Below the pieces are notes generated by a model. That model did no database searches, had not been told where the DNA came from, and saw only the letters and a list, made by a program, of their open reading frames with translations. Positions 53,693 to 63,312 of a stretch of DNA of 64,000 nucleotides are shown here, piece after piece. The position numbers and the translations under genes were made by a program. Each line of letters begins with the position of its first letter. Positions within the stretch are counted from its first letter, which is position 1. The DNA comes from an uncultured Collinsella sp. (GTDB lineage Bacteria > Actinomycetota > Coriobacteriia > Coriobacteriales > Coriobacteriaceae), in NCBI GenBank assembly GCA_934654835.1, contig CAKUGY010000005.1, forward strand, positions 62,001 through 126,000. The letters run 5' to 3'.

Positions 53693-56146
53693 ATGGCCGA
53701 GCAACTTTCGCTGTTTGGTTCGCCGGAACCGGAGGAGACTGCGGCGGTGCCGACTCGCTCGGCCGAGCAGACCAAGCTCGAGCCCGCCCCCGAGCCCGTT
53801 GCCGCCTTCGCAAGCGTGGTCCTCGACATCCCGACCCGCGCGTTGTCCGAACCGTTCGCCTACGGCGTCCCGCAGTCCCTTGCCAACGAAGCCCAGATCG
53901 GCTCTACTGTTCTGGTCCATTTTGGCAACCGCGCGGCCGCCGGCTACATCGTCGACATCGCGCCTGAGCTTGCCGACCTGCAAGGCAACGACGCCCTCGA
54001 CCCCGCACGTATTAAGCCCATCGAGGCCATCCTCAGCAAGTCGCTCTTTACCGCCGAGGCTGCCCGCATCGCGCGTTGGATGAGCCGCGAGTACGTCGCG
54101 ACCCTGTCCGAGTGCCTGCGCCTGTTCCTGCCGCCGGGCGGAAGCCCGCGCGTTGTCAAGGGCGATGATGGCATATGGACCGTCGAGCGCCCCACCGTCA
54201 AACCTATCCAAAATCGCTGGGTCATGCTCACGCCCGAGGGCTTCGACTATACGCCGCCCAAAACGGCGGTTCGCCAGCGCCAACTTATCGAGGCGCTCCA
54301 GTGCGGTCCGGTCACGACGCGCGACCTCAACCTGCTCTACAACAGTATGTCGGCCACCATCAAGGCGCTCGAAAAACGCGGTGTCGTCGTGGTGGAGGAG
54401 CGTCGTGCGTGGCGCGGCTGCAGCGAGCAGACTACGCTGTCTTCGGCAAGCGGTAAGGCACCGGTTGCGCTCACCAACGGCCAGCAACAGGCGCTCGCAC
54501 AGATCGAGCGCGCCCGCCTGGACGCCCACGGTGACGTGGTACTGGTCGATGGCGTCACCGGTTCCGGCAAAACCGAGGTCTATCTCTCTGCCATCGAGCG
54601 CGTGCTGGCGGCCGGCCGTTCGGCCTGCGTGCTCGTCCCCGAGATCTCGCTGACGGCCCAGACCGTCGGCCGCTTTCGCTCGCGTTTTGGCGAGACGGTC
54701 GCGGTCTTTCACTCGCGCCTCTCGGCCGGCGAGCGCCTGGACCAGTGGGACATGGTCGCCAGCGGTGCCGCCCGCGTGGTCGTGGGCGCCCGCTCGGCAC
54801 TCTTTTGCCCGCTCAGCGACCTCGGCCTCATCATTATCGACGAGGAGCATGAGACCAGCTACAAACAGGGCTCCAGCCCGCGCTACCATGCGCGTGAAGT
54901 GGCGGCCGAGATGGCGCGCCGTTATCGCTGCCCGCTCGTGTTGGGCTCGGCCACTCCTTCTGCCGAGGCGCTCGATCGCTGCCATCGCGGCACGTACAAC
55001 GGCGCCACTTGGACGCGCGTCGAGATGCCCGAGCGCCCCGGTCATGCGGTACTGCCCACGGTCCGCATCGCCGACCTTCGCCGTGAGTTCGCACACGGCA
55101 GCCGTTCTATGTTCTCAAAACCCCTGATGGAAGGCCTTGAGCGCGTTGTCGAACGCCGTGAGAAGGCCGTGCTCCTGCATAACCGTCGCGGCTTTGCACC
55201 CTTCCTGATGTGCCGCGAGTGCGGTTGCGTCCCCACCTGCAACCATTGCTCCACCGCCCTCACGTACCACGAGCGCACCCATACGCTGCAGTGCCACACC
55301 TGTGGTTCGTCCTGGCGCGTCCAGCCCTATCCGGCGCCCACGAGCCGCTGCCCCAAGTGCGGCAGCCGCTATCTGGCAAAAATGGGCCTGGGCACGCAAC
55401 AGATTGAGGACGCACTGCACCAGATGCTGCCCGACGACGTCGCCATCATTCGCATGGACGCCGATTCCACGCGCGGTAAGGATGCGCACAAAAAGCTACT
55501 CGAGCAGTTCGATGCCGCCGACTGTGCGGTTCTGTTGGGCACCCAGATGATCGCCAAGGGTCTCGACTTTCCCGAGGTCACGCTCGTGGGCGTGATCAAT
55601 GCCGATTTTGCGTTGAAGCTGCCCGATTTTAGAGCAGGGGAGCGCGCCTACGATCTGCTGGAGCAAGTCGCAGGCCGCGCCGGTCGTGGTGATCGCCCCG
55701 GCGAGGTCATCATTCAGACCTATCTGCCCGAGGTTCCGGTCATTCGCGCCGTCGCCGAGCACGACCGTTCCATCTTTACCGACTACGACCTGGGCCAGCG
55801 CCGCGACGCCCTGTATCCGCCGTTTGTACGCCTGGTCAACATCTTGGTGTGGTCGGCGAGCCAAGACGACGCGCAAGACTACATCGGGCGCATCGCGAAG
55901 TTTCTCAAACGCCGTTGGCATGCCGCCGCGCCCGACTTTTTGCGGGCGGGGAGTGCCGTGCCGCAGGTGCTGGGCCCGGCTTCGTGTGTAATCGAGAGAG
56001 CCAAGGACCGTTACCGCTTCCATCTGCTTGTAAAGTCGCCGGTAGGGTACCATGTCTCTGATGATATCGACGCCTGTCTCAAAGAGGTGGGCTCCGTGCG
56101 CGGCGTGAGCGTGAGCGTTGACGTCGACGCGTATGATTTGATGTAA
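53693..56146 (+). CDS. priA: Primosomal protein N' (PriA helicase)
   Basis: Restarts replication forks. The 817-residue protein has the N-terminal DNA-binding domain (about 40-150) and Walker A GVTGSGKT at 287-294. DEEH is at 383-386. The paired zinc fingers with CRECG, CNHCS, CHTCG and CPKCG lie around 505-560. The C-terminal helicase region has QMIAKGLDFPEVTLVGVINAD. The start at 53693 follows GGGAGG; a GTG at 53675 is less likely. It is followed closely by def. Confidence 0.96.
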   Translation: MAEQLSLFGSPEPEETAAVPTRSAEQTKLEPAPEPVAAFASVVLDIPTRALSEPFAYGVPQSLANEAQIGSTVLVHFGNRAAAGYIVDIAPELADLQGNDALDPARIKPIEAILSKSLFTAEAARIARWMSREYVATLSECLRLFLPPGGSPRVVKGDDGIWTVERPTVKPIQNRWVMLTPEGFDYTPPKTAVRQRQLIEALQCGPVTTRDLNLLYNSMSATIKALEKRGVVVVEERRAWRGCSEQTTLSSASGKAPVALTNGQQQALAQIERARLDAHGDVVLVDGVTGSGKTEVYLSAIERVLAAGRSACVLVPEISLTAQTVGRFRSRFGETVAVFHSRLSAGERLDQWDMVASGAARVVVGARSALFCPLSDLGLIIIDEEHETSYKQGSSPRYHAREVAAEMARRYRCPLVLGSATPSAEALDRCHRGTYNGATWTRVEMPERPGHAVLPTVRIADLRREFAHGSRSMFSKPLMEGLERVVERREKAVLLHNRRGFAPFLMCRECGCVPTCNHCSTALTYHERTHTLQCHTCGSSWRVQPYPAPTSRCPKCGSRYLAKMGLGTQQIEDALHQMLPDDVAIIRMDADSTRGKDAHKKLLEQFDAADCAVLLGTQMIAKGLDFPEVTLVGVINADFALKLPDFRAGERAYDLLEQVAGRAGRGDRPGEVIIQTYLPEVPVIRAVAEHDRSIFTDYDLGQRRDALYPPFVRLVNILVWSASQDDAQDYIGRIAKFLKRRWHAAAPDFLRAGSAVPQVLGPASCVIERAKDRYRFHLLVKSPVGYHVSDDIDACLKEVGSVRGVSVSVDVDAYDLM

Positions 56147-56164
56147 CAACCCGAAAGGATGGCC

Positions 56165-56701
56165 ATGGAAGCCAACGGAATCGTACTGTCGCCCGACCCT
56201 CGTCTGCGCCAGGAGTGCGCCGTCATCGAGGAGATCACCCCGGCGATCGAGGCGCTTGCCGAGAAGATGAAGAAGATGATGTTCGAGAACGGCGGTTGCG
56301 GTCTTGCTGCCCCGCAGATTGGCGAGCTCATTCAGCTCGTCACCATCGACTGCGATTACAGCGACAAGAACGACTACGACCCGTATGTGCTCATCAACCC
56401 CGTGATCGTTGAGCAGAGCGACAACCTGGTGCCGTTTAGCGAGGGCTGCCTGTCCATTCCCGGCATCAGCTGCGAGATCGAGCGTCCGGATCACGTTGTC
56501 GTCGAGGCATACGACCTGGATGCCAACCTGATTCGCTATGAGGCCACGGGCGACCTGTTCTGCGTGTGCCTGCAGCACGAGATTGATCACCTGCATGGCA
56601 ATACGATGTTTGAGCGACTGAAGCCCATGCAGAGGCTCAAGGCCGTCAAGGAGTACCAGGACGCCCTGGCCCGCGGCGCTCGACCGGGCGAGACTGAGTA
56701 A
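56165..56701 (+). CDS. def: Peptide deformylase
   Basis: Removes the formyl group from new proteins. The 178-residue metalloenzyme has all three motifs: GCGLAAPQIG, EGCLSIP with metal ligand C95, and QHEIDHL with H138, E139 and H142. ATG 56165 is well spaced from GAAAGGA; ATG 56159 is possible. It is 18 bases after priA. fmt, which makes the formyl-Met-tRNA, follows after a 324-base gap. Confidence 0.96.
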   Translation: MEANGIVLSPDPRLRQECAVIEEITPAIEALAEKMKKMMFENGGCGLAAPQIGELIQLVTIDCDYSDKNDYDPYVLINPVIVEQSDNLVPFSEGCLSIPGISCEIERPDHVVVEAYDLDANLIRYEATGDLFCVCLQHEIDHLHGNTMFERLKPMQRLKAVKEYQDALARGARPGETE

Positions 56702-57025
56702 GTCGTCCGTCCCTGGGGCGCCCGCCTATATCATCCCGTGCTCAAACATTCTCGCTTTGCTGCGAAACTGCGCGCGGGACGATATGTGCGGGCCCTGCCC
56801 GGGGGACTGCGTTGTCCTGGCTCCTTTTTCGCCCGGGTGCCGTCGGGCCAGGGAAGGGCGTCTTCGCTGATATTTGCTTTGTTGAGAGGGCTGCTTTTGA
56901 TGCAGTCCTTTCTTTGGTTTTGGGTATATTTGTTCTTGTTGGACTGTTATTGCGGATGGCTAGGGACTTCGCTTTCCGCTGTTATTTGTAGCCGTCTCGG
57001 CTCTTGTTGAGGGGAGACATTCTTT
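56702..57025. other. Non-coding gap between def and fmt
   Basis: There is no supported gene. The left half is GC-rich with several possible stems (for example CCCGGG repeats near 56798-56840). The right half (from about 56870) is strikingly T-rich on the + strand and passes into the T-rich first codons of fmt. A short + strand frame at 56738-57010 has no ribosome site or family and is not called. Confidence 0.5.
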
Positions 57026-57946
57026 ATGCGTATTGTGTTTATGGGTACGCCCGATTTTGCTGTGCCTTCACTGACTTCGCTTGTTGAGGCTGGGAACGAG
57101 ATTGTGCTTGTTATTACGCGCCCCGATGCTGTTCGTGGGCGTGGTAAGAAGCTTGAGCCTTCTCCTGTTAAGGCCAAGGCGCTGGAGCTGGGGTTGCCAG
57201 TTATTGAGGCTAATCGTATGACGCCTGAGGTTATTGAGGCGCTCCAGGCTGCGCAGGCTGATATTTTCTGCGTGGCTGCCTATGGCTGCATTTTACCTGA
57301 TGAGGTGCTGCATATGGCGCCGCTTGGTATTGTGAATGTTCATGCTTCGCTGCTGCCGCGCTGGCGCGGCGCTGCCCCTATTCAACGTGCCATTCTTGCT
57401 GGTGATGAGGCTGCAGGCGTTTCCATTATGCGTATTGGACATGGTGTGGATACGGGCGCTTATTGCGCTCAGGCATCCACCTCGGTTGCCGGTAAGCATG
57501 CCGAGGCGCTTACGATGGAGCTTGGTGAGCTGGGCGGCAAGTTGCTTGCCGATACGCTTCCTTCGCTTGCCGATGGTACTGCTGTTTGGACCGAGCAGGA
57601 TGAGACGCTCGTTACCCATGCTGCGAAGATTTCCAAGCAGGAGATGCGCCTGGATCCGCAGATGACGGCGCTTGATTGCGTGCGCCATGTGCTGGCTTCG
57701 TCCGATACTGCGCCCGCTCGTTGTGTGATCGCCGGCAAGACCGTGCGTGTGCTCGATGCAGCGCCGGCTGATGTATCGCTCCCCGAGGGTCAGGTGCTTG
57801 TTAAGGCCAAGCGTGTTTACCTGGGGCTTTCCGATGGTGCGGTTGAGCTGCTCGAGGTTAAGCCCGACGGTAAGCGTGCCATGGCTGCTTCTGCCTGGGC
57901 TGCTGGCCTGCAAGGCGCCGACCTTACGTGGGGTGTTTTGTCATGA
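57026..57946 (+). CDS. fmt: Methionyl-tRNA formyltransferase
   Basis: Formylates Met-tRNA(fMet) using 10-formyl-THF. The 306-residue protein has the N-terminal formyltransferase fold with VNVHASLLPRWRGAAPIQRA (about 106-125), then the conserved IMRIGHGVDTGA region, and a C-terminal OB-like domain. Its first half uses many T-ending codons (GTT, GCT, ATT) unlike def and priA. It overlaps rsmB by 4 bp. Confidence 0.95.
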   Translation: MRIVFMGTPDFAVPSLTSLVEAGNEIVLVITRPDAVRGRGKKLEPSPVKAKALELGLPVIEANRMTPEVIEALQAAQADIFCVAAYGCILPDEVLHMAPLGIVNVHASLLPRWRGAAPIQRAILAGDEAAGVSIMRIGHGVDTGAYCAQASTSVAGKHAEALTMELGELGGKLLADTLPSLADGTAVWTEQDETLVTHAAKISKQEMRLDPQMTALDCVRHVLASSDTAPARCVIAGKTVRVLDAAPADVSLPEGQVLVKAKRVYLGLSDGAVELLEVKPDGKRAMAASAWAAGLQGADLTWGVLS

Positions 57947-59343
57947 GCAAGCTGTCTCCCGCGCGCAAGCTTGCGCTCGACGTGCTGATGGAGGCCGATC
58001 GTCGCGGCATGTATGCGCGCGACGTACTGTCCTCCCGTGCTTCGGCTAAGGCCATTGACCAGCGCGATTCCGCTTTTGCCGCTCGTCTTGCGTTGGGCGT
58101 TGCTGCCACGCAGGGCGTTTTGGACGAATTGCTCGACCAGTTTCTGGATAAGCCCAAAAAGGTCGCACCGCGTGTTCGCATGGCGCTTCGCATCTCGGCC
58201 TTCGAGATGCTCTACCTGCACACCCCGGGTCGCGTAGCCGTAAGCCAGGGTGTTGAGCTGGTGCGCAGCGGCGCTAAGTCTGCTGCGGGCCTGGCGAATG
58301 CCGTGCTGCATAAAGTTGCTGATAACGTTGAAGACTTTGCCACGGCTTCTGACGTTGATGAATCCGAGCGTCGCCTGGTGCGCCTGTCACGCTTGATGGG
58401 TCTGCCGCGTTGGTTGTGTGCCCGCATTATGGCGTCGTTCGATACGCCCGAGGGCGCGCTCAACTTTGCCGGCAATCTGGCGCCTGCGCCGCTCGCCCTG
58501 CACGAGAATGCGTTTGCCACCAAATCCGACCCCTATATTTCGCAGCTTGTTGCGCCTGTGTTCCCGGGCTGTCATGCGCCGGTCGATGCGCAGGTCACGG
58601 TTGCGTCTGGCGTGTTTGAGCGTGCGGCGGCCGTGGTGTCGGACCTGAATGCTCAGCTTATCGCTACCGCGGCGACTCGTCCCGGCCGTTGCCTGGAGAT
58701 CGGAGCCGGTCGTGGCACGAAGACCTATGTGATGATGTGCCAGGCCAAGCGTGCCGGCTACGAGCGCCAGCATACGGCGCTCGACCTGCACGATCGCAAG
58801 TGCGATCAGAATCTCGCGCGTCTGCGCAAGGCGGGTATCACAGGTGTGCGCACCGTCTCGGGCGATGCCTGTGAGCTCGATGCGGTTTTAACATCCTTTG
58901 ACGCTATGCTCGGCGAGCCCGCTCTGTTCGATACGGTGTTTATCGATGCGCCGTGCTCGGGCACCGGCACCATGCGACGTCACCCCGAGATCCCGTGGCG
59001 CTTGACTGAGAACGACGTGACGACTGCGCTGCCCACGTTGCAGTTGACGATGCTCAAGGAAGCCGCTCCGCGCGTTGCCATCGGCGGTGAGCTCATCTAC
59101 GCCACCTGCTCGGTGTTTGATGAGGAGAACACGCAGGTCATCGATGCATTCCTGGCTTCGCCCGAGGGCCAGGGCTTCTCTGTAGAGCCGCTTTCCGAGG
59201 CACAGATCCTGCAGCTGCCCGAATTTGCCCAGGCAAAGAAGCTCGTCTCCGTACGTCAAAACGACCGAGGCCTCTTCCAAAGCGTCCCGACAAACGCCGA
59301 CTCCTACGACGGCCACTTCTGCGCCCGTCTAGTCCACAAGTAA
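57943..59343 (+). CDS. rsmB: 16S rRNA m5C967 methyltransferase RsmB
   Basis: Methylates C967-equivalent in 16S rRNA. The 466-residue protein has an N-terminal NusB-like RNA-binding domain (about 1-140) and a C-terminal SAM methyltransferase domain. The two catalytic cysteines are C338 in DAPCSGTGTMRRHPEI and C389 in ATCSVF. The SAM GxGxG region is EIGAGRGTKT near 250. The start at 57943 overlaps the fmt stop. def-fmt-rsmB is a widespread order. Confidence 0.93.
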   Translation: MSKLSPARKLALDVLMEADRRGMYARDVLSSRASAKAIDQRDSAFAARLALGVAATQGVLDELLDQFLDKPKKVAPRVRMALRISAFEMLYLHTPGRVAVSQGVELVRSGAKSAAGLANAVLHKVADNVEDFATASDVDESERRLVRLSRLMGLPRWLCARIMASFDTPEGALNFAGNLAPAPLALHENAFATKSDPYISQLVAPVFPGCHAPVDAQVTVASGVFERAAAVVSDLNAQLIATAATRPGRCLEIGAGRGTKTYVMMCQAKRAGYERQHTALDLHDRKCDQNLARLRKAGITGVRTVSGDACELDAVLTSFDAMLGEPALFDTVFIDAPCSGTGTMRRHPEIPWRLTENDVTTALPTLQLTMLKEAAPRVAIGGELIYATCSVFDEENTQVIDAFLASPEGQGFSVEPLSEAQILQLPEFAQAKKLVSVRQNDRGLFQSVPTNADSYDGHFCARLVHK

Positions 59344-59348
59344 CTTCT

Positions 59349-59417
59349 AAGTTGCGGTGAAATAGAGATTGATTAGCGGCATCTACCCGCCAAATAGTCC
59401 TTATTTCACCGCAACTT
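59349..59417. repeat. 69-bp palindromic repeat, family A copy 3
   Basis: AAGTTGCGGTGAAATA is inverted at the right end, with a longer imperfect stem and a diverged centre. The length is again exactly 69 bp. It follows the rsmB stop by five bases. Confidence 0.88.
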
Positions 59418-59419
59418 AC

Positions 59420-59475
59420 GAGGGCGGCCCTGCGACCGATTGTTGGTCGCAGGGCCGCCCTCGTGCGTTTTGTTG
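59420..59475. terminator. Strong bidirectional terminator
   Basis: A perfect 18-bp stem (GAGGGCGGCCCTGCGACC with its complement) around a 7-base loop spans 59420-59462 and is followed by GTGCGTTTTG. It separates rsmB from the convergent zinc-ribbon gene. Confidence 0.88.
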
Positions 59476-59485
59476 TAGACAGCTG

Positions 59486-59722
59486 TTAGTGGTTGTGCGG
59501 GCAGTTGGCACAGCAGCCGCTGGTGGCGCTGGTGCTGGAACCGCCGCTGCGCTGGTCGGTGTTGTAGAAGCCGCTGCCCTCAAACTTAATACCGCTGGCC
59601 GAGAACGTCTTGGCGGCCGGAGCGCCGCAGCTCGGGCACACGACCTCGGGGGTCTCGGACATGGGATGCTCAACCTCAAACACGTTGCCGCAGCTCGAGC
59701 ACTTGTAATCGTAGCGCGCCAT
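59486..59722 (-). CDS. FmdB-family zinc ribbon protein
   Basis: A 78-residue protein with CSSCG near 8-12 and CPSCG near 34-38, the four-cysteine FmdB/CxxC_CxxC_SSSS pattern. A Ser/Gly/Thr stretch and a Cys/His tail (CCANCPHNH) follow and could bind extra metal. FmdB-type proteins are putative regulators with unproven function. The start is preceded by GGAAG. It lies downstream of the GH13-GH77 gene on the same strand, with 88 bases between them. Confidence 0.85.
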   Translation of the reverse strand: MARYDYKCSSCGNVFEVEHPMSETPEVVCPSCGAPAAKTFSASGIKFEGSGFYNTDQRSGGSSTSATSGCCANCPHNH

Positions 59723-59810
59723 AATACTTCCTTTTCAGCACAAAGCGGGCAGATCGCTCTGCCCGCATAAATTCAAACGTCTGTAACTGTACCCTATATC
59801 GGGGGTTTTA

Positions 59811-62800
59811 TCACGCTTCGCTCCAGAATCTATGGGTGCTACGCAGGAGCTGTGCAGTTTTATCCTCAGCCGCCTCAATATCAGCCTCTTTGGCCTGCCA
59901 GGTCCAGTTGCCCGTGGCGACACCCGGCACGTTCATGCGTGCATCGTCGCCCAACCCCAGCACGTCCTGCAGCGGCATCATCACGAGGGGAGCGTCGCTT
60001 GCCAGCGCGTCGCCCATCAGCTTGCCCGCAAACTCCTTACCGCTCGGCTCGTCGCCGCCTGCAAAGGAGCGCGTGCACCATCCAGCAAGCGTCGACGTAT
60101 CGTGCGTCGAGGTGTACAGAATCTTGCCAGCCGTGGGATGAATCCCGTTACGCACGTCGTAATCGCTAAACTCCAGCACGTCCATACCGGGGAAACCGCA
60201 GGTCGAAGCCATGGCACGAACGCCGGGTGTCAGGTAGCCCAGGTCCTCGGCGATAAAGTTGAGCGGACCCAGCTCGTCGTAGGCAGTCTGGAACAAGTCC
60301 TTGCCCGGGCCGGCCAGCCAGCGGCCGTCGGCGCAGGCCTTTCCCGCGGGAATGCTGAAGTAACTGTGGAAGCCCAGGAAGTGGTCCAGGCGTACACGGT
60401 CGTAGAGCGAGAACGCACGACGTAGACGGTCCATCCACCAACGATAGCCGTTCTCCTTCATGTGATCCCAGCGGAACGTCGGGTTGCCCCACACCTGGCC
60501 CTCGGGTGCAAAGTTGTCGGGCGGCGCGCCAGAAATTTCAATCGCCTTGCCGGTATCGGACAGCCAGAAATTCTCGGGCTCACTCCATGCGTCAGCTGAA
60601 TCGTCGGACACATACATCGGAATATCGCCGATGACCTCGATGCCCTTCTTGTGCGCATAGTTCATGAGCTCGCACCAGGCCAGGTCAAAACGATACTGCA
60701 TGTACGCCTGCAGCTCCGCCTCGTCGTGGAAGCGCTTGTCGTCGATCAAATGCTCGTTGTAGCGCGCGACATTGGCCGGCCAATCATGGCGCGATTCGCC
60801 TTCAAAACACTTTTTGACGGCCATGTAGACGCAGTACTTCTCGAGCCAGTCGGCATTGCGATGCTTAAACGCGGTGTAGAGCGGGTCGGCATCCTCGCCA
60901 CCGCGGGCCTTCCAGGTCTTAAAGTCGGCGGCCAGCTCCTCGTGCGACTCCGGCAGCAGGTCGATATTGCCTGCAAAGGCCGAAGGACCGGCGTAAGGGG
61001 AGCGGAAAAAGTCCGTCGGGTTGACGGGCAGGACCTGCCAATAGCGCATGCCCATAGCGGCCAGATGGTCGATAAAGCGACGCGTGGGCGCGCCGATCGT
61101 GCCGGGCTTGCCGTCATCGGTCGGCACCGAGGTGATGTGGCACACGACGCCCGCGCCGTGATCGAGCGGCTCCTGCAGGCGTTGCTCGGCGTGATGATAG
61201 ATGATCGACGAACCCAGCGGATACAGATCGAGCGTGACCGTGCCGTTGTGGATCACGCACTCGTGGCCGCTAATGACGTCGCTTGCACATTCGCCGAGCG
61301 CCGGGATCGTCACGCGGTGCGAATTGCGCAGGCTGCGGTTGATGATGACAGTCGCGGACTCGCCGTCCTTGCCCGTGCGGTTGTAGGCCAGCACCTCGTC
61401 ATTGAGCGCGAAGGCTTTGATCTCGCCGTCGATCATAAACGGCAGGGCGCGGCGCACGGCCGAGGCGTTCTTGACGATAGCCAGCGTGTCGAAGTCGTGC
61501 AGGTCTTCCTTGGTCGGCAGCGTGCGGCGGTTGCCCGGGTCGGTGAGGCCTTCCAGGCCATACTCGTCGCCGTAGTAGATCGAAGGCACGCCGGGGAAGG
61601 TCATCTGCATGAGCGTCGCGAGCCAAAAGCGGCTCTTGGCCAGGCCCATTGCGCCTTCGTCCAGACGCCATTTGCTGCGCTCGCACTCGGGCAGCTGCGA
61701 CTCGTCGGGACCGCCGCCGAGCACCGAGATGATGCGCGGGCGATCGTGGCTCGATAGCAGATTGAGCGCGCAGGACAGAGCCTCGCGCGGGTAGTTCTCA
61801 CGCAGGGTCTCGATATCCTTGGCTGCCTGGTAGGCATTCTTGTACCCCATCAAAAATCCGATGACCATGTCGCGGAAGGGGTAGTCCATGGCAGAATCGA
61901 GCTCGGAGCCCTGCAGGTAGCGGCGCAAATGACCGTAGCTGACCTTGTTGGAGGCGTCTTCCCAAACTTCGCCGAGCAGCAGTGCGTCAGGCTTTTCGGC
62001 AAGGACTGCCTTCTTGATCTCAGCCAGGAAGTCGTCGGAGAGCTCGTCTGCGACGTCCAGACGCCAGCCATGGGCACCGGCGCGCAGCCATTTGCGGATG
62101 ACGCCGTCTTTGCCCAAGAGCTTCTCGCGCACGAGCTCGGAGTTCTCGTTGATGGCGGGCATATTGCCCACACCCCACCAGCAGTCGTACGAGCCGTCCT
62201 CGTGGAAGGTAAACGCCTCGCGCCACGGCGAATCCTCGCTCTGCCAGGCGCCCACACCGGGGTAGTTACCATAGCGGTTAAAGTAGATCGAGTCATCGCC
62301 TGTGTGGTTGAAGACACCGTCCAAAATGATGGAAATGCCCAGCTTCTCGGCCGCCTGGCACAGTTCGGTAAAGTCCTGTTCGGTGCCCAGAATCGGGTCG
62401 ATCTTGGTGTAGTCGGCCGTGTCGTAGCGGTGGTTGCTCGCGGCCTCAAAGATGGGGTTGAGGTAGATGGCCGTAAAGCCCAGCTCGGCGATGCGGGGCA
62501 GGTCTTCCTGGATGCCCTTGAGCGATCCTCCGTAGAAGTCCCAGGTCTTAATGGAGCCGTCCTCGGCACGCTCGTACACGGGCGGCTCGTTCCAGTCCTC
62601 GACCATGCGGCGCTTAATGCCCTTACGCGGTTTTTCGACCTCAGCCAGCGTGCGCTCGCGCCAGTGCTCGTCGCGGGCGTAGCGGTCGGGGAAGATCTGG
62701 TAGACCATGCCGCGTTCGTACCAAGTGGGACGGTTCTCGCGGTGCTTGTAGACGGTAATCTGGAAGGACGGAACCTCGGCGTAGTCGTAGGTTACGCCCT

Positions 62801-63107
62801 CGCCGCCGGTGCGACCTTGCGGTGCGCCCAAGCGGACCTCGGGCTGGCCCTCGATATTGCATATAAAGCTGTACCAGACAAGACAGGGTTCGGGGCACGG
62901 AAGCTCGCCGGTAAAGATGCCGTCGCCTTCGTGCTCCATGGGGATGAGGGTCTCGCCGATGCCGTCGACCCAGGTGCGCAGGGTAAGCGTTGCCTGGTTG
63001 GGATCGGCGTCCTCCAAAATCACCGAAAGCGCAACGGAAGTTCCAGTGGTCACAGCGCCAAACGGAGTGCGAAACTGCGGCAGGCGGCTGTTGTGAATCA
63101 ATCTCAT
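59811..63107 (-). CDS. Bifunctional alpha-glucan enzyme: GH13 amylase fused to GH77 4-alpha-glucanotransferase
   Basis: A 1098-residue fusion. Residues 1-115 form a CBM34-like beta domain. Residues about 130-640 are a GH13 neopullulanase/cyclomaltodextrinase-type domain with nucleophile D351 (WRLDVADE), acid E380 (LLGEVWED) and D455 (SSHDRPR). From about 657 to the end is a MalQ-type GH77 domain with D908 (RLDHFLGF), E954 (IAEDLG) and D1003 (STHDTSTLAGW). All six catalytic acids are present, so both halves should be active. Together they would hydrolyse alpha-1,4-glucans and rearrange the resulting maltooligosaccharides. No signal peptide is seen, so it acts in the cytosol on glycogen or imported maltodextrins. 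The order GH13 then GH77 in one chain is uncommon. Confidence 0.92.
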   Translation of the reverse strand: MRLIHNSRLPQFRTPFGAVTTGTSVALSVILEDADPNQATLTLRTWVDGIGETLIPMEHEGDGIFTGELPCPEPCLVWYSFICNIEGQPEVRLGAPQGRTGGEGVTYDYAEVPSFQITVYKHRENRPTWYERGMVYQIFPDRYARDEHWRERTLAEVEKPRKGIKRRMVEDWNEPPVYERAEDGSIKTWDFYGGSLKGIQEDLPRIAELGFTAIYLNPIFEAASNHRYDTADYTKIDPILGTEQDFTELCQAAEKLGISIILDGVFNHTGDDSIYFNRYGNYPGVGAWQSEDSPWREAFTFHEDGSYDCWWGVGNMPAINENSELVREKLLGKDGVIRKWLRAGAHGWRLDVADELSDDFLAEIKKAVLAEKPDALLLGEVWEDASNKVSYGHLRRYLQGSELDSAMDYPFRDMVIGFLMGYKNAYQAAKDIETLRENYPREALSCALNLLSSHDRPRIISVLGGGPDESQLPECERSKWRLDEGAMGLAKSRFWLATLMQMTFPGVPSIYYGDEYGLEGLTDPGNRRTLPTKEDLHDFDTLAIVKNASAVRRALPFMIDGEIKAFALNDEVLAYNRTGKDGESATVIINRSLRNSHRVTIPALGECASDVISGHECVIHNGTVTLDLYPLGSSIIYHHAEQRLQEPLDHGAGVVCHITSVPTDDGKPGTIGAPTRRFIDHLAAMGMRYWQVLPVNPTDFFRSPYAGPSAFAGNIDLLPESHEELAADFKTWKARGGEDADPLYTAFKHRNADWLEKYCVYMAVKKCFEGESRHDWPANVARYNEHLIDDKRFHDEAELQAYMQYRFDLAWCELMNYAHKKGIEVIGDIPMYVSDDSADAWSEPENFWLSDTGKAIEISGAPPDNFAPEGQVWGNPTFRWDHMKENGYRWWMDRLRRAFSLYDRVRLDHFLGFHSYFSIPAGKACADGRWLAGPGKDLFQTAYDELGPLNFIAEDLGYLTPGVRAMASTCGFPGMDVLEFSDYDVRNGIHPTAGKILYTSTHDTSTLAGWCTRSFAGGDEPSGKEFAGKLMGDALASDAPLVMMPLQDVLGLGDDARMNVPGVATGNWTWQAKEADIEAAEDKTAQLLRSTHRFWSEA

Positions 63108-63198
63108 AGTACGGTCCAGTTCTATACAGTCATGGCCAACGGGCCATGGGCTTAACGCACAGTACTTAAGTATATCGTTGCACTTTAGTTGTATAAAC

Positions 63199-63229
63199 CA
63201 CAGCCGTTCACTATCGGCGAACGGTTGTG
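63199..63229. promoter_or_regulatory. Candidate operator dyad upstream of the GH13-GH77 gene
   Basis: CACAGCCGTTC and GAACGGTTGTG form an 11-bp dyad with one mismatch and a 9-base spacer, about 90 bases before the start. It could bind a LacI- or ROK-type regulator or simply be a hairpin. Confidence 0.4.
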
Positions 63230-63312
63230 CTAGAAAATCGTTTTACCACACAAATTATCGCGATATTCAAAAACGCCTATACCGATACTATTTGTAGCCA
63301 ACCTAAAGTACC

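Noticed and set aside
56738..57010. A 90-codon frame between def and fmt
   Set aside because: No ribosome site, an odd Cys/Trp/Leu-rich end from T-rich DNA, and no recognisable family.
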